Shown here one piece after another: positions 1 through 7,460 of a DNA stretch of 64,000 bases; within the stretch, counting starts at the first letter, position 1; every line of letters starts with the position of its first letter. The notes beneath the pieces are model-generated. The model was not told the origin of the DNA. It did not search any database and worked only from the letters and a program-made list of their open reading frames with translations. The position numbers were made by a program, and so were the translations under genes. Origin of the DNA: Enterococcus sp. CSURQ0835. Lineage in GTDB: Bacteria; Bacillota; Bacilli; Lactobacillales; Enterococcaceae. The stretch lies in assembly GCF_902706605.1 (NCBI RefSeq), contig NZ_CACSLH010000009.1, positions 1 through 64,000 of the forward strand, written 5' to 3'.

Positions 1-30
1 TCTAGAGTCCTTCGTACGTCTGCTCATCAT
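1..30 (-). CDS. 5' end of an unidentified gene leaving the window
   Basis: Only ten codons are visible, beginning with two adjacent ATG codons (MMSRRTKDSR). The start is supported by a Shine-Dalgarno AAGGGG about 8 nt upstream and by a promoter at 69-97 pointing the same way. The first residues are basic and polar and do not identify a family. The rest lies left of position 1. Confidence 0.45.
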   Translation of the reverse strand, partial: MMSRRTKDSR

Positions 31-68
31 AAGATCAACCCCTTGATATTACTGTATTTGTTACTTAT

Positions 69-97
69 ATTATACCAAAAAAAGACTGTAAACTTAA
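69..97 (-). promoter_or_regulatory. Promoter of the left-edge gene
   Basis: On the minus strand a perfect -10 TATAAT (69-74) is preceded at 17 bp by a weak -35 TTAAGT (92-97). It lies about 40 bp upstream of the ATG at 30 and has no other gene to serve. Confidence 0.6.
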
Positions 98-126
98 GTC
101 ATTTTCATGACTTTGTCTACAGTCTG

Positions 127-154
127 AAACGAATCACTGATCAGTGATTCGTTT
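127..154. terminator. Perfect palindrome, bidirectional terminator overlapping a stop codon
   Basis: A perfect 28-bp palindrome whose centre is TCACTGATCAGTGA. The TGA stop of the L,D-transpeptidase gene (141-143) lies inside it, so the last codons of that gene form one arm. The plus-strand side is followed by a T-rich tract; the minus-strand side has only a short T run. With no loop bases the RNA hairpin must open a few central pairs. Confidence 0.6.
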
Positions 155-1589
155 TATTTTTATTCAGCAACACGCCATGTTCCATTGGCTTATCAAATTC
201 GCCTGGTGCGTCATCATAAGTCTGGCCATAAATAAAGACCGGCATCCCGATGTAAGCATAGTGATAGATCTGTGCCACCTTTTTCCCCGGCGTATTCACA
301 CAACCATAACTGCCTAGATTGGTCTTGTACGCATTTTTCTCACCAAAATATTTCAACTTATAATCAGTATCATGCAACCCGATCTCTGTGATCGTCTGCC
401 CATAACTCAACAACGGCATCCAATATTTCACCGGCACGCTATAAGAGCCGTCACCATCAATCAAGCGGCCACTCAAAGCGACATTGCGCTTTTTGTCCAT
501 GATCGTGTGAAAGCCCGGCACTGTGGCGGTCCCTTTTGTGTAACGCCCCGTGATCACCGGAGTAGAAACGACCTTTTTACCATTATGGAAGCAATACATT
601 TTTTGCTGATCTAAGTCGACTTCAACATAATCTTTTTTTACATTTAGCGGTTGTTTTTTCGGATCACCATGTAAGACCGCGGTAATCTGTTGCGGCGGTC
701 GATTCGCTAATTTTTTTACGAGTTGGGCCGCCGATTGTGCACTGTCGATATACCAGCCATAATTGCCGACATTTTTATACTGCAATGTCTGACCATGGAT
801 ATTCGTAAATCTGACTGGCTGATTGATCGTCGCATATTTTTGATTCAACTGCGCAAACCAAGCTTCGACTTTCGTTTGATCAAACTTGCCTTCTTCATTG
901 AGCAAAGCAGCTAATTGCTTTTTCGTCAACGGGATCTTTTTAGCAGCTACTTTGACGCTGACTTTGCGAGCTGCTAATTGATTTAATTTTGGGATCACTT
1001 GCTGCTGGGTCAAACTTTTTTTAGTTACCGGAGGCGCTTGATAAAAATCAGCTAACGCATACTCAGCTTTTAAATTCCCCGTCGCTAAATCTTGCGACAA
1101 ACGCTCGGCTAACGCTTTGCGATTGACTTGAGTTCCGATCTTTTCCGGGACGATCATAAATTTTTGTTTGCGATAGACGACACGTGCGTTTTTGCCTGCC
1201 ACTTCTTTAGGCAAAGCAGCGGCAGTAACTGCTTGTTCAATCATTTGAGACGCAGTGTCTTTTAACGGTAACTGGATCTTTTGCTTGCGAACTTGCTGCT
1301 TCAAATAATCGCCCGATAATTCATACGGTTCGTTTAAAGTCAAGCTAGTCTTGCCTTGCGGACTGTTAAGCGTCACGTGCAGTGTATGAAAATTTTTAGC
1401 CAATTTTTGTTGGGCCGCTTTCGTGGAAAGTCCGCCAACTGCGATTTGATTGATCGTCGTACCTGGAAAAAAATGCGTTCCGAAATAACTATACAACACG
1501 ACTAAACTAATAATGATAACGCCTAGTCCGCCACCGATCAAAACAGGCAGATCTTTACGCCGGACACGCGCTTTACTTCTACTTTTCAA
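141..1589 (-). CDS. L,D-transpeptidase (YkuD family) with PG-binding domains
   Basis: Predicted cell-wall enzyme making 3-3 (L,D) cross-links between peptidoglycan stems, or attaching/removing stem residues. An Arg/Lys-rich start is followed by one membrane anchor (about residues 18-38), then extracellular domains resembling PG_binding_4, and a C-terminal YkuD domain with the catalytic motif SYGCVN (Cys about residue 430) preceded by GLHDTD carrying the conserved His. Length and order match the Ldt-fm protein of Enterococcus faecium, which gives beta-lactam resistance when it replaces D,D-transpeptidases. Start: GTG at 1604 lies inside the Shine-Dalgarno region; TTG at 1589, 8 nt after GGTGAGGG, is preferred, giving 482 residues. 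Monocistronic, ending in a palindrome. Confidence 0.9.
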   Translation of the reverse strand: MKSRSKARVRRKDLPVLIGGGLGVIIISLVVLYSYFGTHFFPGTTINQIAVGGLSTKAAQQKLAKNFHTLHVTLNSPQGKTSLTLNEPYELSGDYLKQQVRKQKIQLPLKDTASQMIEQAVTAAALPKEVAGKNARVVYRKQKFMIVPEKIGTQVNRKALAERLSQDLATGNLKAEYALADFYQAPPVTKKSLTQQQVIPKLNQLAARKVSVKVAAKKIPLTKKQLAALLNEEGKFDQTKVEAWFAQLNQKYATINQPVRFTNIHGQTLQYKNVGNYGWYIDSAQSAAQLVKKLANRPPQQITAVLHGDPKKQPLNVKKDYVEVDLDQQKMYCFHNGKKVVSTPVITGRYTKGTATVPGFHTIMDKKRNVALSGRLIDGDGSYSVPVKYWMPLLSYGQTITEIGLHDTDYKLKYFGEKNAYKTNLGSYGCVNTPGKKVAQIYHYAYIGMPVFIYGQTYDDAPGEFDKPMEHGVLLNKNKTNH

Positions 1590-1692
1590 CGAATTTTCCC
1601 TCACCTAGATAGACTTTTATCTGATATTCTCACATCAAAAACAACAAAGCAATGTTTAGAAGTTTAAGTTTTTTTTACTATTTTTTATCAGC

Positions 1693-1727
1693 AAAAAAGA
1701 AGCTCGAATCAAGCAGCTCGAGCTTCT
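1693..1727 (-). terminator. Rho-independent terminator of the lipoprotein gene
   Basis: Stem AGAAGCTCGA / TCGAGCTTCT (1698-1707 with 1718-1727), 10-nt loop, followed on the minus strand by six T. It lies 18 bp after the lipoprotein stop codon. Confidence 0.85.
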
Positions 1728-1744
1728 CGCCTGCAGTCGTTCAG

Positions 1745-2833
1745 TTACTTGCTATTTGCTAAATAAGTCGCGACTAATTGATCCGCCACAAGACCTCTGT
1801 CACGGGCCACTAATTGCAAAAGTGTGCCAAAATCACCCGACAGATGTGCTTCATGAAAATAACCGTTTAACTGGGCATCCGAAAAACTAGCGCTATCAAG
1901 CCCCGCAAGTGAGAGCACATTGCGATAGGCTTGCAGTTGACTTTCAGCTAAAACTGCGTCGCTTCCATCACTATTTTGACCATTGTAACGGTAATAATTA
2001 TTCAATAATTCTTGGAACGGAATACCGCGATCGCGTGCTACTAATTGCAGCAACGTCCCAAAATCACCATATTGTACACCTTCATTAAAGTACTGGGTCA
2101 ATTGTTCATCTGAAAAACTCGCGCTGTCTTGGCCTGCTTGTGAGATCGTTGTCCGATAAGCAGTCAATAAATCAGCTGGGACTGGTTGATTCAAGTCACT
2201 TCGATCATTGGGGTAAGTCGCTTCTTCACCAGCTGGCCCACCTTCGTGATTTTCTGGTGTTACAGTCGCAGGCAGATCGCTTCGGCCATTTGGATAAGTC
2301 GCTTCTTCACCGGCGGGGCCGCCTTCATGATTTTCTGGCGTTACAGTCGCAGGTAGATCGCTCCGGCCATTTGGATAAGTCGCCTCTTCACCGGCGGGAC
2401 CGCCTTCATGATTTTCTGGTGTTACAGTCGCAGGCAGATCATTCCGATCATTTGGATAAGTCGCTTCTTCGCCGACAGGGCCGCCTTCATGATTTTGAAC
2501 GGTCGTTGTCTCTACTTGACTCGCTGTTGCAGCGGCAGTCGTTGTCACTGGAGTAGCAGTCGGCGTTTTAGCTGTCGCACTTGACTGAGTGGCTCTCACA
2601 GCGGTTACTTCAACTCCGTTTTGTGGTGCTGCTTCCCGATTCGGTGTAAGACTAGAAGCTGACTGGGAAGTAGACGGGGTCGTTGCTGTTTTTTCAATTT
2701 TACGAGTCACTGGTACTTTGCTTTCTTGTTTAGCTGGTACGGAAGTTGCAGCTTGTTGATTCAGCCCGCTACACGCACTGAATAAAACTAAACCACTCAG
2801 CAATCCAACCATCGTCATTGTCTTTTTCATCAT
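1745..2833 (-). CDS. Repeat-containing surface lipoprotein of unknown function
   Basis: 362 residues. A type II signal peptide ends in the lipobox LFSAC (Cys about residue 21), so it should be lipid-anchored outside the membrane. Next comes a Ser/Thr/Ala-rich linker, then four copies of a Gly/Glu-rich unit (NHEGGPAGEEATYPN) at 27-residue spacing, then two copies of a domain of about 60 residues containing DSASFSD and GDFGTLLQLVARDRG. I do not recognise that duplicated domain. The repeats look like a stalk holding the C-terminal pair away from the membrane (inference). The start ATG at 2833 or 2830 follows GAGGTG; the second gives better spacing. It has its own promoter and terminator, so it is probably monocistronic. 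Confidence 0.85.
   Translation of the reverse strand: MMKKTMTMVGLLSGLVLFSACSGLNQQAATSVPAKQESKVPVTRKIEKTATTPSTSQSASSLTPNREAAPQNGVEVTAVRATQSSATAKTPTATPVTTTAAATASQVETTTVQNHEGGPVGEEATYPNDRNDLPATVTPENHEGGPAGEEATYPNGRSDLPATVTPENHEGGPAGEEATYPNGRSDLPATVTPENHEGGPAGEEATYPNDRSDLNQPVPADLLTAYRTTISQAGQDSASFSDEQLTQYFNEGVQYGDFGTLLQLVARDRGIPFQELLNNYYRYNGQNSDGSDAVLAESQLQAYRNVLSLAGLDSASFSDAQLNGYFHEAHLSGDFGTLLQLVARDRGLVADQLVATYLANSK
2192..2494. repeat. 81-bp in-frame tandem repeat, about 3.7 copies
   Basis: Four copies of a 60-bp core (encoding NHEGG...SDL) separated by three 21-bp spacers (encoding PATVTPE), period 81 bp. The two middle protein copies are identical; the outer ones differ by a few substitutions (A/V, G/D, S/N). 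In-frame period and low divergence suggest copy number can change by recombination or slippage. Confidence 0.9.
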
Positions 2834-2904
2834 CGTTACACCTCTTCTTTCTGCCCCTTCAGATCAAATCAAGTTGAAATATTTCGTTTTGCTTTTGTAA
2901 CATA

Positions 2905-2933
2905 ATTGTAATCTTAAAGAAATTATTATGCAA
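2905..2933 (-). promoter_or_regulatory. Candidate promoter of the lipoprotein gene
   Basis: TTGCAT (2928-2933), 17-bp spacer, TACAAT (2905-2910) on the minus strand, about 70 bp before the start codon. Confidence 0.4.
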
Positions 2934-3013
2934 CAGTTTTTGCTCATTTTGTAAAAAAAGTTTTTCTCTCTTTCACTATTTTGAAAAAAACTGATTGCTT
3001 GCAGATTGCTCAT

Positions 3014-3049
3014 TAAAAAAGATCCGCTGCTAATCGTTAACAGCGGATC
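3014..3049 (-). terminator. Rho-independent terminator of the glycyl radical enzyme gene
   Basis: Stem GATCCGCTG / CAGCGGATC (3021-3029 with 3041-3049), 11-nt loop, then six T on the minus strand. Confidence 0.85.
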
Positions 3050-3054
3050 GAAGC

Positions 3055-5478
3055 TTAAATGACATGTTCAGTTCGTTCGATGATATCATCTTGCGTCGCT
3101 TTTGATAAAACGTTAAAGAAAGCCGAATAGCCGGCTACTCGAACGATCAAATCACGATGTCTTTCTGGATGACGTTGCGCGTCCAATAAAATAGCTTTGG
3201 AAACAACATTGTATTGGATGTGATAACCATGTAGACGATTGAAAAAAGCTCGCAACAGATAGATCAATTTTTGACTATCTTCTTGTTTCGCTAAAACTTG
3301 TGGTGAAACTTTTTGATTCAATAAGACTCCGCCGGTGATTTCTTTCGTCGGTAACTTTGCTACCGTCTTCATCACCGCAGTCGGTCCATTCGTATCCATT
3401 GAATGAGCTGGTGAACAACCTTCTGCTAGTGGAGTAAAAGCATGCCGGCCATCTGGTGTAGCTAGTGTCCCTTTTCCTTGTCCTACATTTGCTGAGATCG
3501 AAGAAGTCCCAGCATAACGAATCCCTCCGATCGGCCCTCGACCAAAACGCGTATTCGGATATTTTTTGACTTCATCGATATAGCTATCATAAGCTTTTAC
3601 GATCAATTGATCCACGTAATCATCATCATTCCCGTATTTCGGCGCGTCTTCTACTAGCATAGTTTGGATCTGTTGGCCGCGTTCTCCGGCAAAATCATTT
3701 AATAGTGCCTCCCATAATGCTTGCGGTGTGATCTTTTGTTCTTCAAACACTAGTTTTTTGATTGCCGCTAAAGAATCCGCGAGATTTGCGATGCCGACTT
3801 GTAAGCCACTGATGTAATCATAGACTGCGCCACCTTCTTTGATCGTTTTTCCGCGGCCGATACAATCCTCAGTCAAGGTCGAGCACAAAATATCAGGTAC
3901 TGTTTCTTCTAAGATTAAGTCACAACTATTTTCAATGATGACACTGTGACGAGTGAAATCACGGATCACGTGGTCCCAGGCTCGTTCAACTTCCGCATAG
4001 CTTTTCATTTCGGTAAAATGCCCGACACCTTCGACTAATTGGATTCCAGACTTGGGATCGACGCCATCATTTAACGCGATCAACAAGGTTTTCGGAAAAT
4101 TGATAAAACTCATCCCAGTACAGCGGTAACCCCACTTTCCTGGTACGGCCGTCTCAACACAACCGATCGCACTATAATTATACGCATCGGCTTCAGCCAC
4201 TCCTTTTTCAATAAAAGACGGAATGATGATCTCATCATTATTAAACGCTGGCATCCCAAAACCTAACTTGATCACTTCGATACACTCACGCATAAACGCA
4301 TCAGAAATGCCGGCATGGTAACGGACCGTCAAATTAGGCTGCGGCAATTTCGTTTGCGCGACACTTTTTAAAATCAAGTAAGACAATTCATTGACAGCAT
4401 CTTGTTGATCTTTTGTCTGACCGCCGATCGTCACGTTTTGATACAATGGACTGCCAGCCGAAAATTGCGTGTGGCTCCAACTACGAACTTTATTGATCGT
4501 CACCGTTTTGACCCACAGATTCGTCAAAAGTTCGGTCGCTTGATCCGGCGTTAAAATTTTTCTTTGCAAATCGCGTTTCAAAAACGGATATAAGTATTGA
4601 TCCAAGCGGCCATAAGATAATGAGTGTCCATTGGATTCGATTTGCAACACCAACTGGATCAACCAGATCGCTTGTAAGGCTTCATGAAAAGTGTCCGCTT
4701 TGTGATACGGAACTTTGTGTAAGATCCGAGCCAATTCCCGTAACTCAGCCGCGCGTTTTGGTTCAACTTGCTGAGCTTTCTTTTCAGCTAAGCGCGCATA
4801 ACGTTCCGCAAACTCTTTGACCGCAGTGATCGTGATCAATGATGCTTCATAAAAATAATATTTTTTCTGTTGGCTAAGATCGGTCAGATCTAATTTTTCC
4901 AGTTCCGCTGTGACTCGCCGTTCATATTCTTCTAAGCCAAGGTTGATAACGTTTTCATAACTGACCGCGATATGCGCATCACCGGAAGTAAGATTCCCTT
5001 CTGCTTTAATGATTCCTAGATCATAAAAGAGTCGGCTTTTGGTTGGAATTGCTGCTAATCCACGTTCTTTTGTCGTATTGTGTTCCCAAAATGGCGCAAT
5101 CGCTCGTAACTGTGCTTTCGTTTCTTCCGTGATGTAAAAAACATCGCCATCCCGCTTTTCAAAGTCATCTAGTTCCGCGATCACCCAATCCATCGCATAC
5201 TCGGGGAAAACCGGTGCAAAACGATTGCCAGTCGCTTGGTTACCAGCTAATAAAGTGTCGTCTTCAATATAGATCGTCATGTGCTCCAAAATATTTTGTA
5301 ACATGTAAGCACGTTTTAAATTTATCGGTTGGTCTTGATGCATACGATAGGCTTCGGTCGTCAGCACCGCTCGTTCAGCGCAGACATACGGTTTTGCTTG
5401 CAGAACTTCTTCTCGGTAACGTGCAATCCGATCCGTCAACTGGCCAAAATGCGGTCGTTTATTTTCTGTGGTAATCAT
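3055..5478 (-). CDS. Glycyl radical enzyme, PflD/YbiW-like lyase or dehydratase
   Basis: 807-residue member of the family that includes pyruvate formate-lyase and B12-independent dehydratases. The C-terminal glycyl radical motif is RVAGYSAFF (Gly about 783). The thiyl site is GCVE (Cys 440, Glu 442). True pyruvate formate-lyase has two adjacent cysteines; one Cys followed by V-E is the pattern of eliminating lyases and dehydratases, so formate production from pyruvate is not expected. From memory, the closest enzymes are E. coli YbiW/PflD and pneumococcal PflF; recent work assigns such proteins to ring-opening of 1,5-anhydroglucitol 6-phosphate. The substrate here is not proven. Start ATG follows GGAGG. 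The locus supplies an activase (7461-8237) and a DeoR regulator, but no PTS, aldolase or glycerol dehydrogenase. Confidence 0.88.
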   Translation of the reverse strand: MITTENKRPHFGQLTDRIARYREEVLQAKPYVCAERAVLTTEAYRMHQDQPINLKRAYMLQNILEHMTIYIEDDTLLAGNQATGNRFAPVFPEYAMDWVIAELDDFEKRDGDVFYITEETKAQLRAIAPFWEHNTTKERGLAAIPTKSRLFYDLGIIKAEGNLTSGDAHIAVSYENVINLGLEEYERRVTAELEKLDLTDLSQQKKYYFYEASLITITAVKEFAERYARLAEKKAQQVEPKRAAELRELARILHKVPYHKADTFHEALQAIWLIQLVLQIESNGHSLSYGRLDQYLYPFLKRDLQRKILTPDQATELLTNLWVKTVTINKVRSWSHTQFSAGSPLYQNVTIGGQTKDQQDAVNELSYLILKSVAQTKLPQPNLTVRYHAGISDAFMRECIEVIKLGFGMPAFNNDEIIIPSFIEKGVAEADAYNYSAIGCVETAVPGKWGYRCTGMSFINFPKTLLIALNDGVDPKSGIQLVEGVGHFTEMKSYAEVERAWDHVIRDFTRHSVIIENSCDLILEETVPDILCSTLTEDCIGRGKTIKEGGAVYDYISGLQVGIANLADSLAAIKKLVFEEQKITPQALWEALLNDFAGERGQQIQTMLVEDAPKYGNDDDYVDQLIVKAYDSYIDEVKKYPNTRFGRGPIGGIRYAGTSSISANVGQGKGTLATPDGRHAFTPLAEGCSPAHSMDTNGPTAVMKTVAKLPTKEITGGVLLNQKVSPQVLAKQEDSQKLIYLLRAFFNRLHGYHIQYNVVSKAILLDAQRHPERHRDLIVRVAGYSAFFNVLSKATQDDIIERTEHVI

Positions 5479-5497
5479 TTTCTCGCCTCCGTTTTAT

Positions 5498-5529
5498 TCA
5501 TTCGAAACTAATTCAACTTTCTTTCGAAA
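5498..5529 (-). promoter_or_regulatory. Predicted DeoR operator pair before the glycyl radical enzyme gene
   Basis: Two decamers read on the minus strand, TTTCGAAAGA (5520-5529) and TTTCGAATGA (5498-5507), start exactly 22 bp apart and lie directly after the -10 box, over the expected transcription start. The same pattern recurs before the activase gene (7388-7419). A weaker single copy, TTTCGATTGC, lies at 5558-5567. Confidence 0.6.
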
Positions 5530-5531
5530 TA

Positions 5532-5561
5532 ATTGTAACATGGATTTTTAAGTTGGGGCAA
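5532..5561 (-). promoter_or_regulatory. Promoter of the glycyl radical enzyme gene
   Basis: Minus strand: TTGCCC (5556-5561), 18-bp spacer, TACAAT (5532-5537). The predicted operator begins 2 bp downstream of the -10, which suits repression. Confidence 0.5.
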
Positions 5562-5675
5562 TCGAAATTCCAATAAATCTTATCAGAAAAAAACCGAGTC
5601 TATTTATTTTTGAGCGTATATCAGCGCTAGTTTCTCGTACACTAAAACAAACAGAAAAACTTCAGGAGGAACTCA

Positions 5676-6497
5676 ATGAAGCATTCAGCTAAATGGTTCG
5701 TAGCGATCGCCGCACTTGGTACTTTAGGAATTGCCACCCCCCTTGTCACGAGCATGCCGCAAACAGTTCATGCTGCCCAACAACAAACCCTCATGTTGCA
5801 ATATGGTAAGACGACCTTGGCCATGAAAGACTCCAGTGGACAGATCTATCCCGCGGGTACCCACGCCGTTCGTCCGCTCCAAAACGCGCAACAAAACAGC
5901 GGCTCGTATTTTCTTTATTTATTTGCTGACAAAAATCGCCTTTTCGGTCAAGCAGAAGTCTTAGAACAATTTGTAAGTCCAAATTACAAGGAAACAGTCG
6001 ACCTTAGCCAAAATAATTTTGAAGTCACTACTTCACCCTATTTGACTCAAACAGCGCGCGGTGAAACACTCGCCACTAAAGACCCAGTGAATTTTAAAGC
6101 CATGTATCGTTTATACAATCCCAACTCAGGGGAACATTTTTATACAGCTGAATTAGCTGAACGAAAAAATCTCGTCGCGATTGGTTGGGACTACGAAGGA
6201 ATCGGCTGGAAAGCACCGCAAACTGGTGAGCCAGTTTATCGGATGTACAATCCCAATGCTGGTGACCACCATTACACTAAAAGTGCGGGTGAACGAGATC
6301 AACTGAAAAAAGCGGGTTGGTCTGATGAAGGCGTCGGTTGGGCTTCTGATCCGCAAAAAGCCATTCCACTTTACCGCGCTTACAATCCAAACGCCCAAAC
6401 AGGCACTCACAACTATACAACAAACCAAGCGGAACAAAATTTCCTTTTGAAAGCTGGCTGGCAAGCTGAAGGTATCAGTTGGTACGGTGTGAAATAA
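5676..6497 (+). CDS. Secreted protein with three DUF5648-type repeats
   Basis: 273 residues. A cleavable signal peptide ends near VHAAQ (about residue 34). After a unique region of about 95 residues come three repeats of about 45 residues, each with a (YRxYNPN) start, H-(F/Y/N)-Y-T in the middle and GW...EG(I/V)(G/S)W at the end, matching the DUF5648 repeat found on secreted and wall-binding proteins of lactic acid bacteria. There is no catalytic domain and no sortase motif, so it is secreted or wall-associated through the repeats (inference). Start ATG follows AGGAGGA. It is divergent from the glycyl radical enzyme gene and ends in a terminator; a link to that pathway is not evident. Confidence 0.8.
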   Translation: MKHSAKWFVAIAALGTLGIATPLVTSMPQTVHAAQQQTLMLQYGKTTLAMKDSSGQIYPAGTHAVRPLQNAQQNSGSYFLYLFADKNRLFGQAEVLEQFVSPNYKETVDLSQNNFEVTTSPYLTQTARGETLATKDPVNFKAMYRLYNPNSGEHFYTAELAERKNLVAIGWDYEGIGWKAPQTGEPVYRMYNPNAGDHHYTKSAGERDQLKKAGWSDEGVGWASDPQKAIPLYRAYNPNAQTGTHNYTTNQAEQNFLLKAGWQAEGISWYGVK

Positions 6498-6504
6498 ACT
6501 AAAA

Positions 6505-6545
6505 AAAGAAAGTCGGACTCCAATCAGGTCCGCCTTTCTTTTTCA
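6505..6545. terminator. Bidirectional terminator between convergent genes
   Basis: Imperfect stem AAAGAAAG-CGGAC / GTCCG-CTTTCTTT with a T run on either strand; it serves the secreted-protein gene and probably the deoR gene. Confidence 0.75.
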
Positions 6546-6589
6546 TTTTAAACAGTCTGCCAGCAGTAACTTTTTCAACTTCTGCTTTT

Positions 6590-7336
6590 TTAATTTACGA
6601 TCGTGACTTCGATTTGTTGCTGACGTAAAAACGCAGCCGTCTCACTAGCTATTTTTTCGTCCGTAAAAATACGCTGGATCTCATCAAAATGAAATTCCGT
6701 CACCAGTCCTTTTTGTTGGAACTTGCTGGCGTCAGTCAAAATGATCGTCTCTTTCGCTGAGTCGGCTAAGATCCGGGTCGTTTCACACCGAGTAAGGTCG
6801 CTGCCAGTAAAGCCGCGCTTTTCATCAAATCCATCGATGCCGATAAAAAGATGATCCACGTAAAAATTATCGATCACTTGCTTGACTAGTGGTCCCACAT
6901 TGACTTGGGAATCTTTTTGATATTCACCACCAAGTAAAATGATCCGAGCCGTTTCACTTTTTCGAATGTAAGAAGCGATGAAACACGAATTGGTGATGAT
7001 CGTGACTTCTTTTTTATGAAATGCCAATTCTTCTGCTAATAATGTACAAGTCGAGCCCGACTCGATCAAAACTGTTTCGCCATCGCGGATTGTGCTGGCG
7101 GCTTTTTTAGCGATCTTTCGTTTCAAATCATAATGTTTTGCCAGCCGGTAATTGATATCTGCTTCATTGTTGATCAAAGCAAAGCCGTGTTGACGGTGCA
7201 AGATTCCCCGTTGCTCCAGCTTATCCAGATCTTTACGAATCGTAACTTTTGAAACGTTCAACTGTTTGGCCAACTCGTTGACTTCAATTTTTTTCTCTTC
7301 ACTGACTAAGGCGATAATCGTTTCTTCGCGAGACAT
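6590..7336 (-). CDS. DeoR-family transcriptional regulator
   Basis: 248 residues. The N-terminal winged helix-turn-helix (about 1-57; VNELAKQLNVSKVTIRKDLD) is followed by a DeoR C-terminal sugar-phosphate sensing domain of the isomerase-like fold, with IESGSTC, TNS and GGEYQ loops. Family members usually repress catabolic genes and release DNA when a phosphorylated sugar binds. It is divergent from the activase and one gene away from the glycyl radical enzyme, which points to control of both; matching decamer pairs are found at both promoters. Start ATG follows GGAGGTG. A weak promoter (TTGTTC, 17 bp, TATCCT; 7358-7386) lies next to the operator, so autoregulation is possible. Confidence 0.88.
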   Translation of the reverse strand: MSREETIIALVSEEKKIEVNELAKQLNVSKVTIRKDLDKLEQRGILHRQHGFALINNEADINYRLAKHYDLKRKIAKKAASTIRDGETVLIESGSTCTLLAEELAFHKKEVTIITNSCFIASYIRKSETARIILLGGEYQKDSQVNVGPLVKQVIDNFYVDHLFIGIDGFDEKRGFTGSDLTRCETTRILADSAKETIILTDASKFQQKGLVTEFHFDEIQRIFTDEKIASETAAFLRQQQIEVTIVN

Positions 7337-7387
7337 CCGGCACCTCCTTTTTTTGACAGGATATCATATTCTTCACTCGCGAACAAG

Positions 7388-7423
7388 TTTCGTTTGAAAT
7401 TAAAAATATTTACGTTTGATAAT
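7388..7423 (+). promoter_or_regulatory. Activase promoter overlapped by a predicted DeoR operator pair
   Basis: Promoter: TTGAAA (7395-7400), 17 bp, GATAAT (7418-7423). Operator decamers TTTCGTTTGA (7388-7397) and TTACGTTTGA (7410-7419) start 22 bp apart, as in the operator of the enzyme gene, and cover the -35 and -10. Combined consensus: TTtCGWWWGA. Confidence 0.6.
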
Positions 7424-7460
7424 TCGCGTGTTAAACTATTTTTGAAATGAGGTGGCGAAA

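Noticed and set aside
2192-2494. Possible CRISPR-like array because of regular repeats
   Set aside because: The units are contiguous and in frame within a lipoprotein gene, without unique spacers or cas genes.
2140-2556. A long plus-strand reading frame opposite the lipoprotein repeats
   Set aside because: It mirrors the in-frame 81-bp repeats of the minus-strand gene, has no ribosome site, and its protein is only the antisense reading of the repeats.
3055-5478. Annotation as pyruvate formate-lyase
   Set aside because: The active site has one Cys followed by V-E, not the adjacent Cys-Cys pair of pyruvate formate-lyase; family similarity alone is misleading.
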